Below, one piece after another: positions 34,563 to 43,937 of a stretch of 64,000 bases of DNA. The notes beneath the pieces are model-generated. The model saw nothing but the letters and a program-made list of their open reading frames with translations, had not been told where the DNA came from and made no database searches. The DNA lies in contig NC_016633.1 of the NCBI RefSeq assembly GCF_000236685.1, positions 3,526,854 to 3,590,853 on the forward strand, given 5' to 3'. This stretch comes from Sphaerochaeta pleomorpha str. Grapes (lineage in GTDB: Bacteria; Spirochaetota; Spirochaetia; Sphaerochaetales; Sphaerochaetaceae). The position numbers and the translations under genes are program-made. Position 1 is the first letter of the stretch, and the number at the start of each line of letters is the position of its first letter.

Positions 34563-35135
34563 ATGCGAAAATATGCACTGGTTCTCTACGAAAATGAAAT
34601 AGACAGGATTTTCTTGCTTGAAAAGACAGGGGAAATGCCCTGGTTATCCTGTACGATGAGCAAGCTCGGTGACCCACTGAAAACCGAAAGGGCCCAACTG
34701 GTTCTGGGACGGGAAGATGCATTGCCTTCCCTGCTCAAGCTGAAGGCAACACTTCATACCCTTGTTGATCTTCCTCTGCTGGTCTTTGTTCCCCCGCAAA
34801 ATCTTTCGGTTTTGAAGATGCTGGAGTCGAATGGCTGTTTCCTCATATCCGAGGAGGCTGACCAGGAAGAAGTTGATTCCCTGATTCTCCGGATGGTAAA
34901 GCAGGGTTCCCAGGCCTGTTGTGCAGAAAAAAGCAGATGTAACCTGACCCAACGGGAACGGCAGATCATTGCCCTGCTCATCTCGGGGCAGGATAATCGC
35001 CAGATAGCCACAAAACTGGGGATAAAGCTTTCCACTGTCTCGGCACACAAAAAGAATTTGTTTCTCAAGACCGGGGTGCATACAACCAGCCAGCTGGTGG
35101 TGTGGGCGATGGTAAGGGATATGGAATTCTCTTAA
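34563..35135 (+). CDS. LuxR-type helix-turn-helix regulator
   Basis: A 190-residue protein. The C-terminal 65 residues are a LuxR/NarL-type domain (LTQREREIIALL-like start NLTQRERQIIALLISGQDNRQIA, then TVSAHKKNLFLKTGVHTTSQLVVWA). The N-terminal 110 residues look like a receiver-like or sensory fold, but I cannot place the conserved phospho-acceptor Asp with confidence. It overlaps no gene; the hairpin just upstream may control its translation. Targets are unknown. Confidence 0.85.
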   Translation: MRKYALVLYENEIDRIFLLEKTGEMPWLSCTMSKLGDPLKTERAQLVLGREDALPSLLKLKATLHTLVDLPLLVFVPPQNLSVLKMLESNGCFLISEEADQEEVDSLILRMVKQGSQACCAEKSRCNLTQRERQIIALLISGQDNRQIATKLGIKLSTVSAHKKNLFLKTGVHTTSQLVVWAMVRDMEFS

Positions 35136-35289
35136 GCACCGAAAAGGAAGATTTTTCAATTGGAAGTCTATGTTGCGGATATATCTATTTCCTTATGAAA
35201 GATCATTAGTCACCACCATTGCGGCAAGTGCGAACGTGCAACCGTTAATACTTCCACCTATATAGGTGACAAAAGTGTTGGAAAAAGAG

Positions 35290-35329
35290 AAGGGCTGTCA
35301 CCAATGAAATATTGGAACAGCCCTTTTTT
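35290..35329 (+). terminator. Terminator between luxR-type gene and asnS
   Basis: AAGGGCTGT (35290-35298) pairs with ACAGCCCTT (35317-35325), with an inner CCAAT/ATTGG stem, then a T-run. Convergent position; works mainly on the plus strand. Confidence 0.85.
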
Positions 35330-35346
35330 GCAGAAATAAATTGCTT

Positions 35347-36735
35347 CTAGAAATCAGCCAGTTTCGGAGCCCTTGGGTACGGGATGACGTCACGGATGTT
35401 TGCCATGCCGGTTACATATTGCACTGCACGTTCGAAACCGAGACCGAACCCTGCATGGGGAACCGAGCCATATCTTCTCAGGTCAAGATACCACCAGTAA
35501 TCCTGCGGGTTGAGGTTGAGCTCCTTCATCCTGGCGGTCAGGACATCAATGTTCGATTCGCGTTCCGAGCCTCCGATGATTTCTCCGAGACGGGGTACCA
35601 GTACATCCATTCCGCGTACGGTCTTCCCATCGTCATTGAGTTTCATGTAGAAAGCCTTGATTTCCTTGGGGTAGTCGGTGACGATCACCGGGCTTTTGCA
35701 GACGACTTCAGTGAGGAATTTTTCATGTTCACTCTGCAAGTCACTGCCCCAGCTTACCGAATAGTCAAATTTGTCATTGTATTTTTCAAGAATCTTGACA
35801 GCTTCCGTATAGGTTAGATGGGCAAATGGCGTATCGACAACATGCTGGAGCGTCTTGTCTACTCCTGCTTCAACGAATTTTGAGAAAAAAGCCATATCTT
35901 CAGGGCATTTTTCCAATACCGATTTAAACAGGTACTTCAAAAAAGATTCTGCAATTTCCATATCACCGGTGACATCGCAGAATGCCATCTCAGGTTCAAC
36001 CATCCAGAATTCGGCAAGATGTCGCTTCGTATTGGAGTTTTCGGCCCTGAACGTAGGTCCGAAGGTATAGATGTTTTTCAAGGCAGTGGCGTAGGTTTCT
36101 CCCTCGAGCTGACCGCTGACAGTCAAGAATGATTTTTTTCCAAAGAAATCCTTGGAATAATCCACCTGACCTTCTTCAGTCCTGGGTACCTTGTCGAAAT
36201 CGAGGGTGGTAACCTGGAACATTTCACCGGCTCCCTCGCAATCGCTTGCCGAGATGAGAGGGGTGTTTACATAGACGAAACCATTCTCCTGGAAATACTG
36301 GTGCACGGCAAAGGAAAGCGTATTGCGTACACGCGCGACTGCACCGAACATGTTTGTGCGGGGGCGAAGATGGGATATTTCCCTCAGGTATTCGACACTA
36401 TGGCGCTTTTTCTGGAGAGGGTAGGTGTCAACCGGGCATTCACCGATAAGTGTAACATCGGTACTTGCCATCTCTACTTCCTGGTTTCCCCCAGCGCTTT
36501 CTACAATCGGCCCCCTGCAGGTAACCGAAGAGCCCGTGGTAATGGATGACAGCAAGGCATCGTTGTTCAGACTTACCTTATCGATGACAACCTGTAAGCC
36601 CTTGAGGCACGAACCATCGTTCAGCTCAAGGAAGCATACGGTTTTGCTGTCGCGTTTTGTGCGTACCCAGCCTTCGGCCGTAATAATCTCTGGCCCCGGC
36701 TTTCTCTTGAGTAAAGCTGAAATCCGTTCGTTCAT
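35347..36735 (-). CDS. asnS: Asparaginyl-tRNA synthetase
   Basis: A 462-residue class IIb synthetase. The N-terminal OB-fold reads [30 protein letters not shown]; motif 2 lies at [24 protein letters not shown] and motif 3 at [29 protein letters not shown]. The Asn-type second motif and MVEPEM distinguish it from AspRS. ATG 36735 has GAAGGAG eight bases upstream; the frame reaches 36795, but that crosses the promoter. Its own promoter lies at 36766-36795. Confidence 0.96.
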   Translation of the reverse strand: MNERISALLKRKPGPEIITAEGWVRTKRDSKTVCFLELNDGSCLKGLQVVIDKVSLNNDALLSSITTGSSVTCRGPIVESAGGNQEVEMASTDVTLIGECPVDTYPLQKKRHSVEYLREISHLRPRTNMFGAVARVRNTLSFAVHQYFQENGFVYVNTPLISASDCEGAGEMFQVTTLDFDKVPRTEEGQVDYSKDFFGKKSFLTVSGQLEGETYATALKNIYTFGPTFRAENSNTKRHLAEFWMVEPEMAFCDVTGDMEIAESFLKYLFKSVLEKCPEDMAFFSKFVEAGVDKTLQHVVDTPFAHLTYTEAVKILEKYNDKFDYSVSWGSDLQSEHEKFLTEVVCKSPVIVTDYPKEIKAFYMKLNDDGKTVRGMDVLVPRLGEIIGGSERESNIDVLTARMKELNLNPQDYWWYLDLRRYGSVPHAGFGLGFERAVQYVTGMANIRDVIPYPRAPKLADF

Positions 36736-36765
36736 AGGAAATGCTCCTTCGAAAATTATTCTGGT

Positions 36766-36795
36766 ATTATGGGTTCTTTCCTGTATTCTAGTCAA
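36766..36795 (-). promoter_or_regulatory. asnS promoter
   Basis: Minus-strand TTGACT (36795-36790), 18 bases, CATAAT (36771-36766), about 30 bases before the asnS ATG. Confidence 0.6.
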
Positions 36796-36802
36796 TATTC
36801 AA

Positions 36803-36832
36803 TTGACCCAAAGGAATTTCTCTTGCTATAAT
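36803..36832 (+). promoter_or_regulatory. cstA promoter
   Basis: TTGACC (36803-36808), 18 bases, TATAAT (36827-36832). The leader is about 150 bases, AT-rich, before ATG 36991. Confidence 0.6.
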
Positions 36833-36990
36833 GCCAGAAGTTTTTTTATCCATAAAATGTATAAATATACAACTATAATGCACAATATATTATACACCCC
36901 TATGGATTTGTATGAGAGCATTGGTTTTTACTGGCCATTGTGTATGGCCTGTCCTATAAAATCGCACTGCATCGTAGCTGGAGGATTGAA

Positions 36991-38685
36991 ATGAACGGAA
37001 TTCTGATGTTGGTAATCGCCATCGTTGCCTTGGGTGGGGCATATCTGATTTATGGCAGATACCTTGCAAAGAAATGGGGCGTCGACCCCAAGCGGAAAAC
37101 GCCTGCGTACGAAATGGAAGATGGCGTCGACTATGTGCCTACCTCTACCCAGGTAGTCTTTGGGCACCAGTTTGCATCGATTGCGGGGGCGGGACCCATC
37201 AACGGACCTATCCAAGCCGCTATCTTTGGATGGGTACCAGTTTTGGTCTGGGTCCTGGTCGGGGGCATATTTATCGGTGCTGTTCAGGATTTCGGGGCCA
37301 TCTATGCTTCTGTCCGAAACAAAGGCCGTTCGATCGGATATATCATCGAACTGTATGTTGGTAAAATCGGAAAACGATTGTTCCTGCTCTTTGTATGGCT
37401 GTTCTCCATCCTGGTTGTTGCTGCCTTTGCCGACATCGTTGCCGGAACCTTCAATGGGTTCAATGCCGATGCCACAAAAAACATCATCAATGGTTCCACT
37501 GCCACGACCAGTTGTGCCTTTATTGTAATCGCAGTCGGCTTGGGCTACTTTATCCGCTATGCAAAGCCTACCAACCTTGTGAGTACTACGGTCTCCATCG
37601 TGGCGCTTATCGCCTGTATCGCCTTTGGTCTTGCCTTTCCGATGTTCATTTCTAAAACTATCTGGGTCTACCTGGTATTTGCCTATATCATGGTGGCTTC
37701 GGTTGTCCCCGTGTGGGCTCTGTTGCAACCCCGTGACTATCTGAACAGCTTTTTGCTGGTCTTCATGGTTATAGCTGCCGTGGTCGGTATCTTTATTGCA
37801 AACCCGACCATCAATCTCCCTGCTTTTACCGGATTTAATGTAAACGGCCAGAATATGTTCCCGATCCTTTTCGTAACCATCGCCTGTGGAGCAGTATCTG
37901 GTTTCCATAGCCTGGTAAGCAGCGGAACCTCTTCCAAGCAAATCCAGAATGAGAAGGGAATGCTTCCTGTTGCTTACGGCGCAATGCTCCTCGAGTCACT
38001 TGTTGCAGTCATCGCACTCATCTGTGCCGGTGCGGTTGCCTCCAACGGCGTACTTCCCAAGGGAACTCCCCCGCAGATTTTCTCCATGGCAGTTGCAGGC
38101 TTCCTTGCCAAGGTAGGGATTCCCTCATTGGCCAGCAATACCATCATGACCTTGGCAATCAGTGCATTTGCCCTCACCAGCCTGGACTCAGTGGCAAGAA
38201 TCGGGAGACTGGCATTCCAAGAGTTGTTTATGGACAGTTCAACAGAAGAAGACAAGATGGGTCCTGTACTGAAATTGCTTACCAATAAATATTTTGCAAC
38301 AATCATTACCCTGTTCTTCGGCTACCTCCTGTCTTTGAATGGCTATAGGAATATATGGCCCTTGTTCGGGTCGGCCAACCAGTTGGTCAGTGCTTTGGCC
38401 CTGTGTGCAATAGCTATCTTCCTTAAGAAGACCAACAAAAAGGGATCGATGATCTGGGTTCCCATGTTCTTCATGCTTGCCGTCACTTTTACTGCCCTTA
38501 CCCAGATTCTAGTCTCCCGCTTCGGAAGGCTTATCAGTGGTGATTTTGTATTCCTTTCCGATGGTATGCAACTCATCTTCGGAATTCTTCTGGTCGGACT
38601 GGGGATTGTCATTGCCTTTAAATCGATAAAGACGCTGTTCTTCTCATCAAAAGAAGAAGTGGTTGAAGAAGAATCTGTAGCTTAA
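36991..38685 (+). CDS. cstA: Carbon starvation protein CstA (peptide/pyruvate transporter family)
   Basis: A 564-residue polytopic membrane protein with many hydrophobic segments. The N-terminal CstA domain shows DGVDYVPTSTQVVFGHQFASIAGAGPINGP and the GAVQDFGA segment; GFHSLVSSGTSSKQI and LTSLDSVARIGRLAFQEL are further CstA motifs. This is the shorter class (about 560 residues against about 700 in E. coli). ATG 36991 has GGAGG upstream; the frame starts at 36940 but that part is unconserved. CstA proteins import peptides or pyruvate when carbon is short. It is monocistronic, closed by a good terminator. Confidence 0.92.
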   Translation: MNGILMLVIAIVALGGAYLIYGRYLAKKWGVDPKRKTPAYEMEDGVDYVPTSTQVVFGHQFASIAGAGPINGPIQAAIFGWVPVLVWVLVGGIFIGAVQDFGAIYASVRNKGRSIGYIIELYVGKIGKRLFLLFVWLFSILVVAAFADIVAGTFNGFNADATKNIINGSTATTSCAFIVIAVGLGYFIRYAKPTNLVSTTVSIVALIACIAFGLAFPMFISKTIWVYLVFAYIMVASVVPVWALLQPRDYLNSFLLVFMVIAAVVGIFIANPTINLPAFTGFNVNGQNMFPILFVTIACGAVSGFHSLVSSGTSSKQIQNEKGMLPVAYGAMLLESLVAVIALICAGAVASNGVLPKGTPPQIFSMAVAGFLAKVGIPSLASNTIMTLAISAFALTSLDSVARIGRLAFQELFMDSSTEEDKMGPVLKLLTNKYFATIITLFFGYLLSLNGYRNIWPLFGSANQLVSALALCAIAIFLKKTNKKGSMIWVPMFFMLAVTFTALTQILVSRFGRLISGDFVFLSDGMQLIFGILLVGLGIVIAFKSIKTLFFSSKEEVVEEESVA

Positions 38686-38714
38686 TACACTAATAGTAAC
38701 GTTTATTATCTATT

Positions 38715-38746
38715 GGCAGGGAGTTAATCCCTGCCTGTTTTGTTTA
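38715..38746 (+). terminator. cstA terminator
   Basis: GGCAGGGA-GTTAA-TCCCTGCC (38715-38735), perfect 8 pairs, then a T-rich run. Confidence 0.9.
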
Positions 38747-38877
38747 TAGAATGGGTCGTAACTGTTCTACGCTGAACAAAGAAAGGGTGGTTTTGCTGGA
38801 AAATATATAACCGATAATAATTTATACATTTATACAGGAAAAAGAATAAGGGTTTGAAAGATATTTATATTGACAGA

Positions 38878-38907
38878 TTGACAAAAAGTGAAAATATGTT
38901 AATTATA
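38878..38907 (+). promoter_or_regulatory. Promoter of the second acyl ligase gene
   Basis: TTGACA (38878-38883) with a -10-like ATTATA about 18 bases later. A second TTGACA starts at 38870, 8 bases upstream. The -10 placement is uncertain. Confidence 0.4.
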
Positions 38908-38934
38908 TACATAGCCCCTTTTGGAGGTATATAT

Positions 38935-40854
38935 ATGTATACTACGATTCCCCAGATGTTCGAAACAATAGCAACTACCTATCCTTCGTTCTCCGCCCAG
39001 ATGGTAAAGGACAAGCAAGGTATTTTCCAGAGTATTCCCTATTCCCAGGTATTTGCCGATGTCGATGCGCTTGCAGCCTCTCTTTCCCGACGCGGTATCA
39101 AACGCGGGGATCTGGTTGGACTTGTAAGTGATAATAGAAGTGAATGGCTTGTAACAGACCTTGCAATTCTCACCCTTGGAGCTGCAGATGTACCCCGTGG
39201 CCGTGATGCAATGCCCTATGAAATCAGTTTTATTCTTTCCACCACTGAGGCTGCCTATTGTTTTGTAGAAAATGCAGTACAGTTGCGGAAAATTCTCAAC
39301 TTGAAAGAAAAGCTTCCTTTGTTGAAGCATCTCATCGTGATGGACAAGGAATTCATTTTTGAGAGTCTTGAAAATACTGCAGTTCCTGCTGGGGTGGAAG
39401 TGCTCCTTTTTTCCGATTTGTTGAGTGAAGGACGCCTTCTGCTTAACGATTCCGCACAAAAAAGACATATTGCCGAGGAAAGAAAGAAGGGAAGGGGTGA
39501 TGAAGTCGCAACGGTAATCTTTACCAGCGGGACAACCGGTGACCCAAAAGGCGTTGTCCTGACGCATGAGAATTTTGCCTTCCAGCTTGAAGAACTCCCC
39601 AAAATCATTACCAGGTTTGCACCTGGGCAGAGATGGCTGAGCGTATTGCCTGTCTGGCACTCTTTTGAGAGGATTCTCCAGTACACCATCGTAAGCCAGG
39701 CTTCAGCCATTGCCTATTCCAAACCACTTGGTTCGATCTTGCTTGCAGATCTGCAGGCAGTCAATCCCCACTGGATGGGATCTGTACCCAGAATCTGGGA
39801 AGCGGTCAAAGCTGGGGTTTTTGGCAGCATGAAAAACAAGAGCCCTGTTTCCCAGAAGCTATTCAAGTTTTTCGTTTCGGTTGCCAACCTTTATGATACA
39901 AACAAGGATCTTTTGGTTGGGGATGTCCCTTCATTTAAAAAGCGAAACCGTTTTATAGATGTTTTGCGGTCATTTTTGCCGACAGTCCTGTTGTTCCCCC
40001 TCTATAAGCTTGGTGATCATCTTGTCTATGCAAAGGTCAAGGAAAAACTCGGTAAGAATTTTCTGGCCGGCGTGAGCGGTGGTGGTTCTCTCAGTGAAAG
40101 TGTCGATAGGTTTTTCTCTTCCATCGGCATCAAACTGCTTGATGGCTATGGGCTTACAGAATCATCTCCGGTTATTGCTGTCAGATATTTTGACCATTCA
40201 ATCAAACGGACAGTAAGCCCGTTGGGTAATACTGAAGTAAAAATTGTTGACGAGAATGGAAACAGTGTAGCTCCCGGCGTAAAGGGACTGTTGATGGTGC
40301 GTGGAAAGCAAGTGATGAAAGGGTATTACAAACGCCCTGATTTGACTGCAAAAGTATTGTCCCCCGATGGTTGGCTGAATACCGGCGACTTGGGAATCTG
40401 GACCCATGACGGCCAATTTTCGATTGCAGGAAGGGCTAAGGATACCATCGTACTCTCTGGTGGTGAAAACCTTGAACCTGTTCCGATCGAGGCTAAGCTT
40501 TGCGAATGTGAGATGATTGAGCAAGCTGTTGTCGTAGGTCAGGACATGAAGTACCTTGGGGCCTTGGTAGTTCTCAACAAGAAACTGGTTGAGGAATACC
40601 TTACAGAGCAACATATTCCCTATCTCTCAGATAGCCTTTCAAAAATGAAGGAAGTCAATGAACTGATAGCTGAGCGGATAAACGAAATCATAAATTCCAA
40701 GCACGGGTTCAAAAACTTTGAGCATATCTTGCGGTTTGCGATCATCACAAAGCCCTTCGAGATTGGCAAAGAACTCAGCGCAAAGCAAGAATTGAAGCGT
40801 TTCGAAATAAATAGAATCTATAAAAATGAGATAGACCAGCTATTTGTAAGCTAA
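38935..40854 (+). CDS. Long-chain fatty acid--CoA ligase-like AMP-binding protein
   Basis: A 639-residue ANL-family ligase. IFTSGTTGDPKGVV near residue 195 is the ATP phosphate loop; GYGLTESSPV near 403 and the hinge region WTHDGQFSIAGRAKDTIVLSGGENLEPVPIE follow. The order and length fit the FAA1/FadD-like long-chain class. ATG 38935 has GGAGG seven bases upstream; the frame's earlier Met at 38854 lies across the promoter. It activates fatty acids for lipid synthesis or recycling; the exact chain length is unknown. It is a single gene; the next operon starts 117 bases later. Confidence 0.85.
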   Translation: MYTTIPQMFETIATTYPSFSAQMVKDKQGIFQSIPYSQVFADVDALAASLSRRGIKRGDLVGLVSDNRSEWLVTDLAILTLGAADVPRGRDAMPYEISFILSTTEAAYCFVENAVQLRKILNLKEKLPLLKHLIVMDKEFIFESLENTAVPAGVEVLLFSDLLSEGRLLLNDSAQKRHIAEERKKGRGDEVATVIFTSGTTGDPKGVVLTHENFAFQLEELPKIITRFAPGQRWLSVLPVWHSFERILQYTIVSQASAIAYSKPLGSILLADLQAVNPHWMGSVPRIWEAVKAGVFGSMKNKSPVSQKLFKFFVSVANLYDTNKDLLVGDVPSFKKRNRFIDVLRSFLPTVLLFPLYKLGDHLVYAKVKEKLGKNFLAGVSGGGSLSESVDRFFSSIGIKLLDGYGLTESSPVIAVRYFDHSIKRTVSPLGNTEVKIVDENGNSVAPGVKGLLMVRGKQVMKGYYKRPDLTAKVLSPDGWLNTGDLGIWTHDGQFSIAGRAKDTIVLSGGENLEPVPIEAKLCECEMIEQAVVVGQDMKYLGALVVLNKKLVEEYLTEQHIPYLSDSLSKMKEVNELIAERINEIINSKHGFKNFEHILRFAIITKPFEIGKELSAKQELKRFEINRIYKNEIDQLFVS

Positions 40855-40930
40855 AATTGATAGTAAATACTAACTAGCTTTATTTATGCTCGACAGATGC
40901 CTACCTTTTTGTCAAGAATGTTGCTTTTTT

Positions 40931-40966
40931 CCCCTGTGTCCTATACTATATTGATAGCCACAGGGG
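40931..40966 (+). promoter_or_regulatory. Inverted repeat flanking a -10 box before the ArsC-like gene
   Basis: CCCCTGTG (40931-40938) and CACAGGGG (40959-40966) are a perfect 8-base inverted repeat around TATACT (40942-40947). The right arm also holds the AGGGG ribosome site of the next gene. No clear -35 box is seen at the right distance. Confidence 0.45.
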
Positions 40967-40971
40967 AACAC

Positions 40972-41307
40972 ATGATACAAATAATTGGGACAAAGAAATG
41001 TAAAGAGACCTCGAAAGCCTTGCGAGCCTGCAAGGAACGTTCCTTTTGTTTCCAGTTTGTTGACCTTTCCCAGCGTGAACTTTCCATCGGAGAGTGGAAT
41101 GCTATTTTTTCTGCAACAGAGCCAGAATCTTTGATCGACACATCCTCTCCCTTCTATATCAAGAATGGATATACGTTCCGTGAGTTTTCTATTCGCGAGG
41201 AATTGGTCGAGCACCCCCAGTTGCTAAAGACCCCGATTCTCCGTAACAAAGGAAAAGTCTGCGTTGGCTTTAATCTCGATACCCTGTCGGAATGGGGACA
41301 AGCCTAA
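40972..41307 (+). CDS. ArsC/Spx-like thioredoxin-fold protein
   Basis: A 111-residue protein of the ArsC/YffB type. The opening MIQIIGTKKCKETSKALRACKER has a single active-site-like Cys in place of the N-terminal CxxC or the ArsC Cys-x5-R loop, and the later TPILRNKGKVCVGFN segment matches the family's 'P.l....  ..vG' strand with the cis-Pro turn. It could be an arsenate-reductase-like or glutathione-related protein. ATG 40972 has AGGGG upstream; the frame starts at 40897 but lacks a ribosome site. Its stop overlaps the next start (TAATG). Confidence 0.7.
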   Translation: MIQIIGTKKCKETSKALRACKERSFCFQFVDLSQRELSIGEWNAIFSATEPESLIDTSSPFYIKNGYTFREFSIREELVEHPQLLKTPILRNKGKVCVGFNLDTLSEWGQA

Positions 41308-42080
41308 TGGTGCAATACGCAGTCCTTGGTACAGGTTCAAATGGAAACAGTTATGTTTTCAGTGATGGCACGACTTCAATCCTTGTTGATCAAGGGTATA
41401 GTGTCGTTGAACTGGGTAGGAGACTATCTTCTTTCGGTATAGAGTTTTCTTCTATTGCAGGTGTCTGTGTTACCCATCTGCATCCTGACCATGCCAAGGG
41501 ACTCGGGACGATAGCCCGTAAGTTTGGCATTCCCATCTACATACATGAAGTGGCTCAGGAAAAAGAAGCCGAGGCCCTTTCCAGACTTTCCATTCCCCAA
41601 CATTGCCTGAGGTCCGTGAAGGCTGATGTGCCTTTCACCATAGGTCCCTTTACCCTTGGTTGTTTCTTGACAAGCCATGACAGCGGTGGATCGGTTGGCT
41701 GGAATATTGGCTTGGATAACAAGAAAATGATGATTCTCACTGACACCGGTTGTTTTTCGTCTCAGCAATGTGCCTTTGCGACGGAGGCCGATGTCCTTTT
41801 TTTGGAAGCAAACTATGATGAGAAAATGCTGAATTCAGGTCCTTATCCTTTTTTTCTTAAAAAGAGGGTCAGCGGTGAGTTCGGCCATCTCTCCAATAAC
41901 CAGGCAATCGAATTTCTAGGTTCAAGCAGGTTTCACGGTCAGCATGTCTATTTCATCCATCTATCGGATATAAACAATAATCCCTCATTGCTTGAAGATT
42001 TTGCAGGACAGAACCTTTCGGTTCCCTTCACCGTCTGTGAAAAAGGCAAATGTTATGGGGGAAATGTGGAGCAACTATGA
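41307..42080 (+). CDS. MBL-fold metallo-hydrolase (YycJ-like)
   Basis: A 257-residue metallo-beta-lactamase-fold enzyme. LGTGSNGNSYVFSDG at the N-terminus and THLHPDHAKGLG as the H-x-H-x-D-H metal site are typical of the YycJ/YvcK-neighbour class; TSHDSGGSVGWNI, LTDTG and the GHLSN motif with a late HLSDINNN complete the metal ligands. Members are thought to act as DNA or RNA exonucleases. ATG 41307 shares its A with the preceding stop; the next gene overlaps by 4 bases (ATGA), so the three genes are translationally coupled. Confidence 0.85.
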   Translation: MVQYAVLGTGSNGNSYVFSDGTTSILVDQGYSVVELGRRLSSFGIEFSSIAGVCVTHLHPDHAKGLGTIARKFGIPIYIHEVAQEKEAEALSRLSIPQHCLRSVKADVPFTIGPFTLGCFLTSHDSGGSVGWNIGLDNKKMMILTDTGCFSSQQCAFATEADVLFLEANYDEKMLNSGPYPFFLKKRVSGEFGHLSNNQAIEFLGSSRFHGQHVYFIHLSDINNNPSLLEDFAGQNLSVPFTVCEKGKCYGGNVEQL

Positions 42081-43888
42081 GCAAACCAAAAGTGGCAAAA
42101 GAAAAAAAATGGTCGTTTAAGCGCATTAAGAAACTGCAGAGACCAGATGGGTTGAAAATGATAACCGTATATGAATATACGATGAATGCAGTGGTCGATT
42201 GCTCTGCGAGTCGCAATTCTAAACGGGTAGCCCTCAGGACCTATGGGGATGACGAGAGCATAGTTACCTACTCGCAGTTGAAGACCATGAAGGATAGTAT
42301 TGGTATTTCATTGCTTGAAAATGGTTTTGTGCACGGGGATAAAATTGCTATCCTGGGAGAAAGTTGTCCGACCTGGTTGATCGCCTATTTTGGGATTACC
42401 GGGGTAGGTTGTGTCGCTGTTCCCGTCCTTCCTGATTTTTCCGGCAAGGAAGTCTGTTCGATTTTACAGCAGTGTGGGGCAAAGGGAATCATTGTAAATA
42501 CCAAGCATTTTGAGAAAGTCATCCCCTTTGTCAAAGAAAATCCCCAATTTTTGGTTCGAATGGAAGACTTGTTTCATATTCCTGACCCGATCAGTTCCCA
42601 GCTCGAGGATAAGACGCAGTTTGCAGCGGCTCCCGGACGTGATATTACCAGACATAAAATGACAAAGAAAGCGCTGGAAATGCGTGCGGCAAACCTTCCC
42701 AAGGAAGATGACCTGGCTTCACTTATTTATACCAGCGGAACAACCGGTAACAGTAAAGGGGTTATGCTATCGCATAAAAACCTTGTCTGGAATGCAGACA
42801 TTTCCGCTAAGCATTATGTGAACTTCAAGCCTTGGCAAAAGGCCCTTTCCATTCTTCCGGTTAGCCATGTGTATGAGTTTACAACCGGTCAGTTATTGCA
42901 AATTATGAATGGAATGGAGATTTATTATCTAGGCAAAGCACCTGCCCCAAGCGTCCTGCTTCCGGCTCTCAAGAGCATACGGCCTACGGTTGTGATGACC
43001 GTCCCTCTCTTGATTGAAAAAGTCTACCGTAGTGCTGTCTTGCCCGTGTTCAGGGATAACCAAAAACTAAAGACCTGGCTGAAATGGGGCATTTCACGCA
43101 GGTTTATATCTAGGATTATCGGAAGGAAACTTGAATTGACGTTCGGCGGAAAACTAAAATTCTTTGGTATCGGCGGAGCTCCTTTGGATGCGGAAGTCGA
43201 AAAATTCCTCTATGAGGCCCGTTTTCCCTATGGTATCGGGTATGGATTGACTGAGACAGCCCCCTTGATCGCTGGTTCCGACGCCAAAGACCATAAGATC
43301 GGAATAATTGGTAAACTGGTAGAACATGTTTCGGTAAAACTTGACAATGCAGACCCTGTGACCGGGGTTGGTGAAATTCTCGTCAAGGGACCCAATGTAA
43401 TGCAGGGCTATTTTAATAATCCAACGTTGAATGCGGAATGTTTTACCGAAGACGGTTACTTCCGTACCGGGGACCTGGGTACCCTGGACAAGAAAAACCG
43501 TTTGGCAATCAAAGGCCGTACCAAGACAATGATCCTTGGCTCAGGTGGAGAGAATATTTATCCTGAGAATATCGAGGCAGTCTTAAACAACCAGGGTTTT
43601 GTAACAGAATCCTTGGTTGTCCCGGAAGAGGGTGGCCTTATCGCCTTGGTAAAGTTGGATATCGATTCCTTTGCACAGAAAATGGCTTTGGATGTCAATG
43701 ATGCACGTACCGAGGCAATGAAATATTTGTCGAAACTGCGTGAAGAGGTTAATAAAGAGCTCAGTGCTTTCAGTAGGATCAGTTCTGTGGAGTTGCAGGA
43801 TGAACCTTTCCAGCGAACTCCTACCCAGAAAATCAAACGGTTTCTCTATTCAAGAAAACCCAATGATTCTACGAAGGACAAGAAATAG
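42077..43888 (+). CDS. AMP-dependent acyl ligase
   Basis: A 603-residue ANL-family ligase and the third of its kind in the window. IYTSGTTGNSKGVMLSH near residue 216, GYGLTETAPL near 387 and KGRTKTMILGSGGENIYPE in the hinge region are intact; TPTQKIKRF near the end holds the C-terminal Lys. A basic N-terminus (SKPKVAKEKKWSFKRIKK) precedes the domain. GGAG lies six bases before ATG 42077, which overlaps the MBL gene's stop. It probably activates a fatty acid. It closes the ArsC-like/MBL/ligase operon. Confidence 0.85.
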   Translation: MSKPKVAKEKKWSFKRIKKLQRPDGLKMITVYEYTMNAVVDCSASRNSKRVALRTYGDDESIVTYSQLKTMKDSIGISLLENGFVHGDKIAILGESCPTWLIAYFGITGVGCVAVPVLPDFSGKEVCSILQQCGAKGIIVNTKHFEKVIPFVKENPQFLVRMEDLFHIPDPISSQLEDKTQFAAAPGRDITRHKMTKKALEMRAANLPKEDDLASLIYTSGTTGNSKGVMLSHKNLVWNADISAKHYVNFKPWQKALSILPVSHVYEFTTGQLLQIMNGMEIYYLGKAPAPSVLLPALKSIRPTVVMTVPLLIEKVYRSAVLPVFRDNQKLKTWLKWGISRRFISRIIGRKLELTFGGKLKFFGIGGAPLDAEVEKFLYEARFPYGIGYGLTETAPLIAGSDAKDHKIGIIGKLVEHVSVKLDNADPVTGVGEILVKGPNVMQGYFNNPTLNAECFTEDGYFRTGDLGTLDKKNRLAIKGRTKTMILGSGGENIYPENIEAVLNNQGFVTESLVVPEEGGLIALVKLDIDSFAQKMALDVNDARTEAMKYLSKLREEVNKELSAFSRISSVELQDEPFQRTPTQKIKRFLYSRKPNDSTKDKK

Positions 43889-43890
43889 GG

Positions 43891-43919
43891 TTGAGCCTTC
43901 TTTTCGGTTATGATATACC
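43891..43919 (+). promoter_or_regulatory. DAHP synthase promoter
   Basis: TTGAGC (43891-43896), 17 bases, TATACC (43914-43919), 19 bases before ATG 43938. Confidence 0.5.
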
Positions 43920-43937
43920 ACTGACAAAGGGAATACT

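Noticed and set aside
36928..37941. 337-codon frame opposite cstA
   Set aside because: Antisense to CstA; highly charged, low-complexity composition typical of the reverse of a membrane-protein gene.
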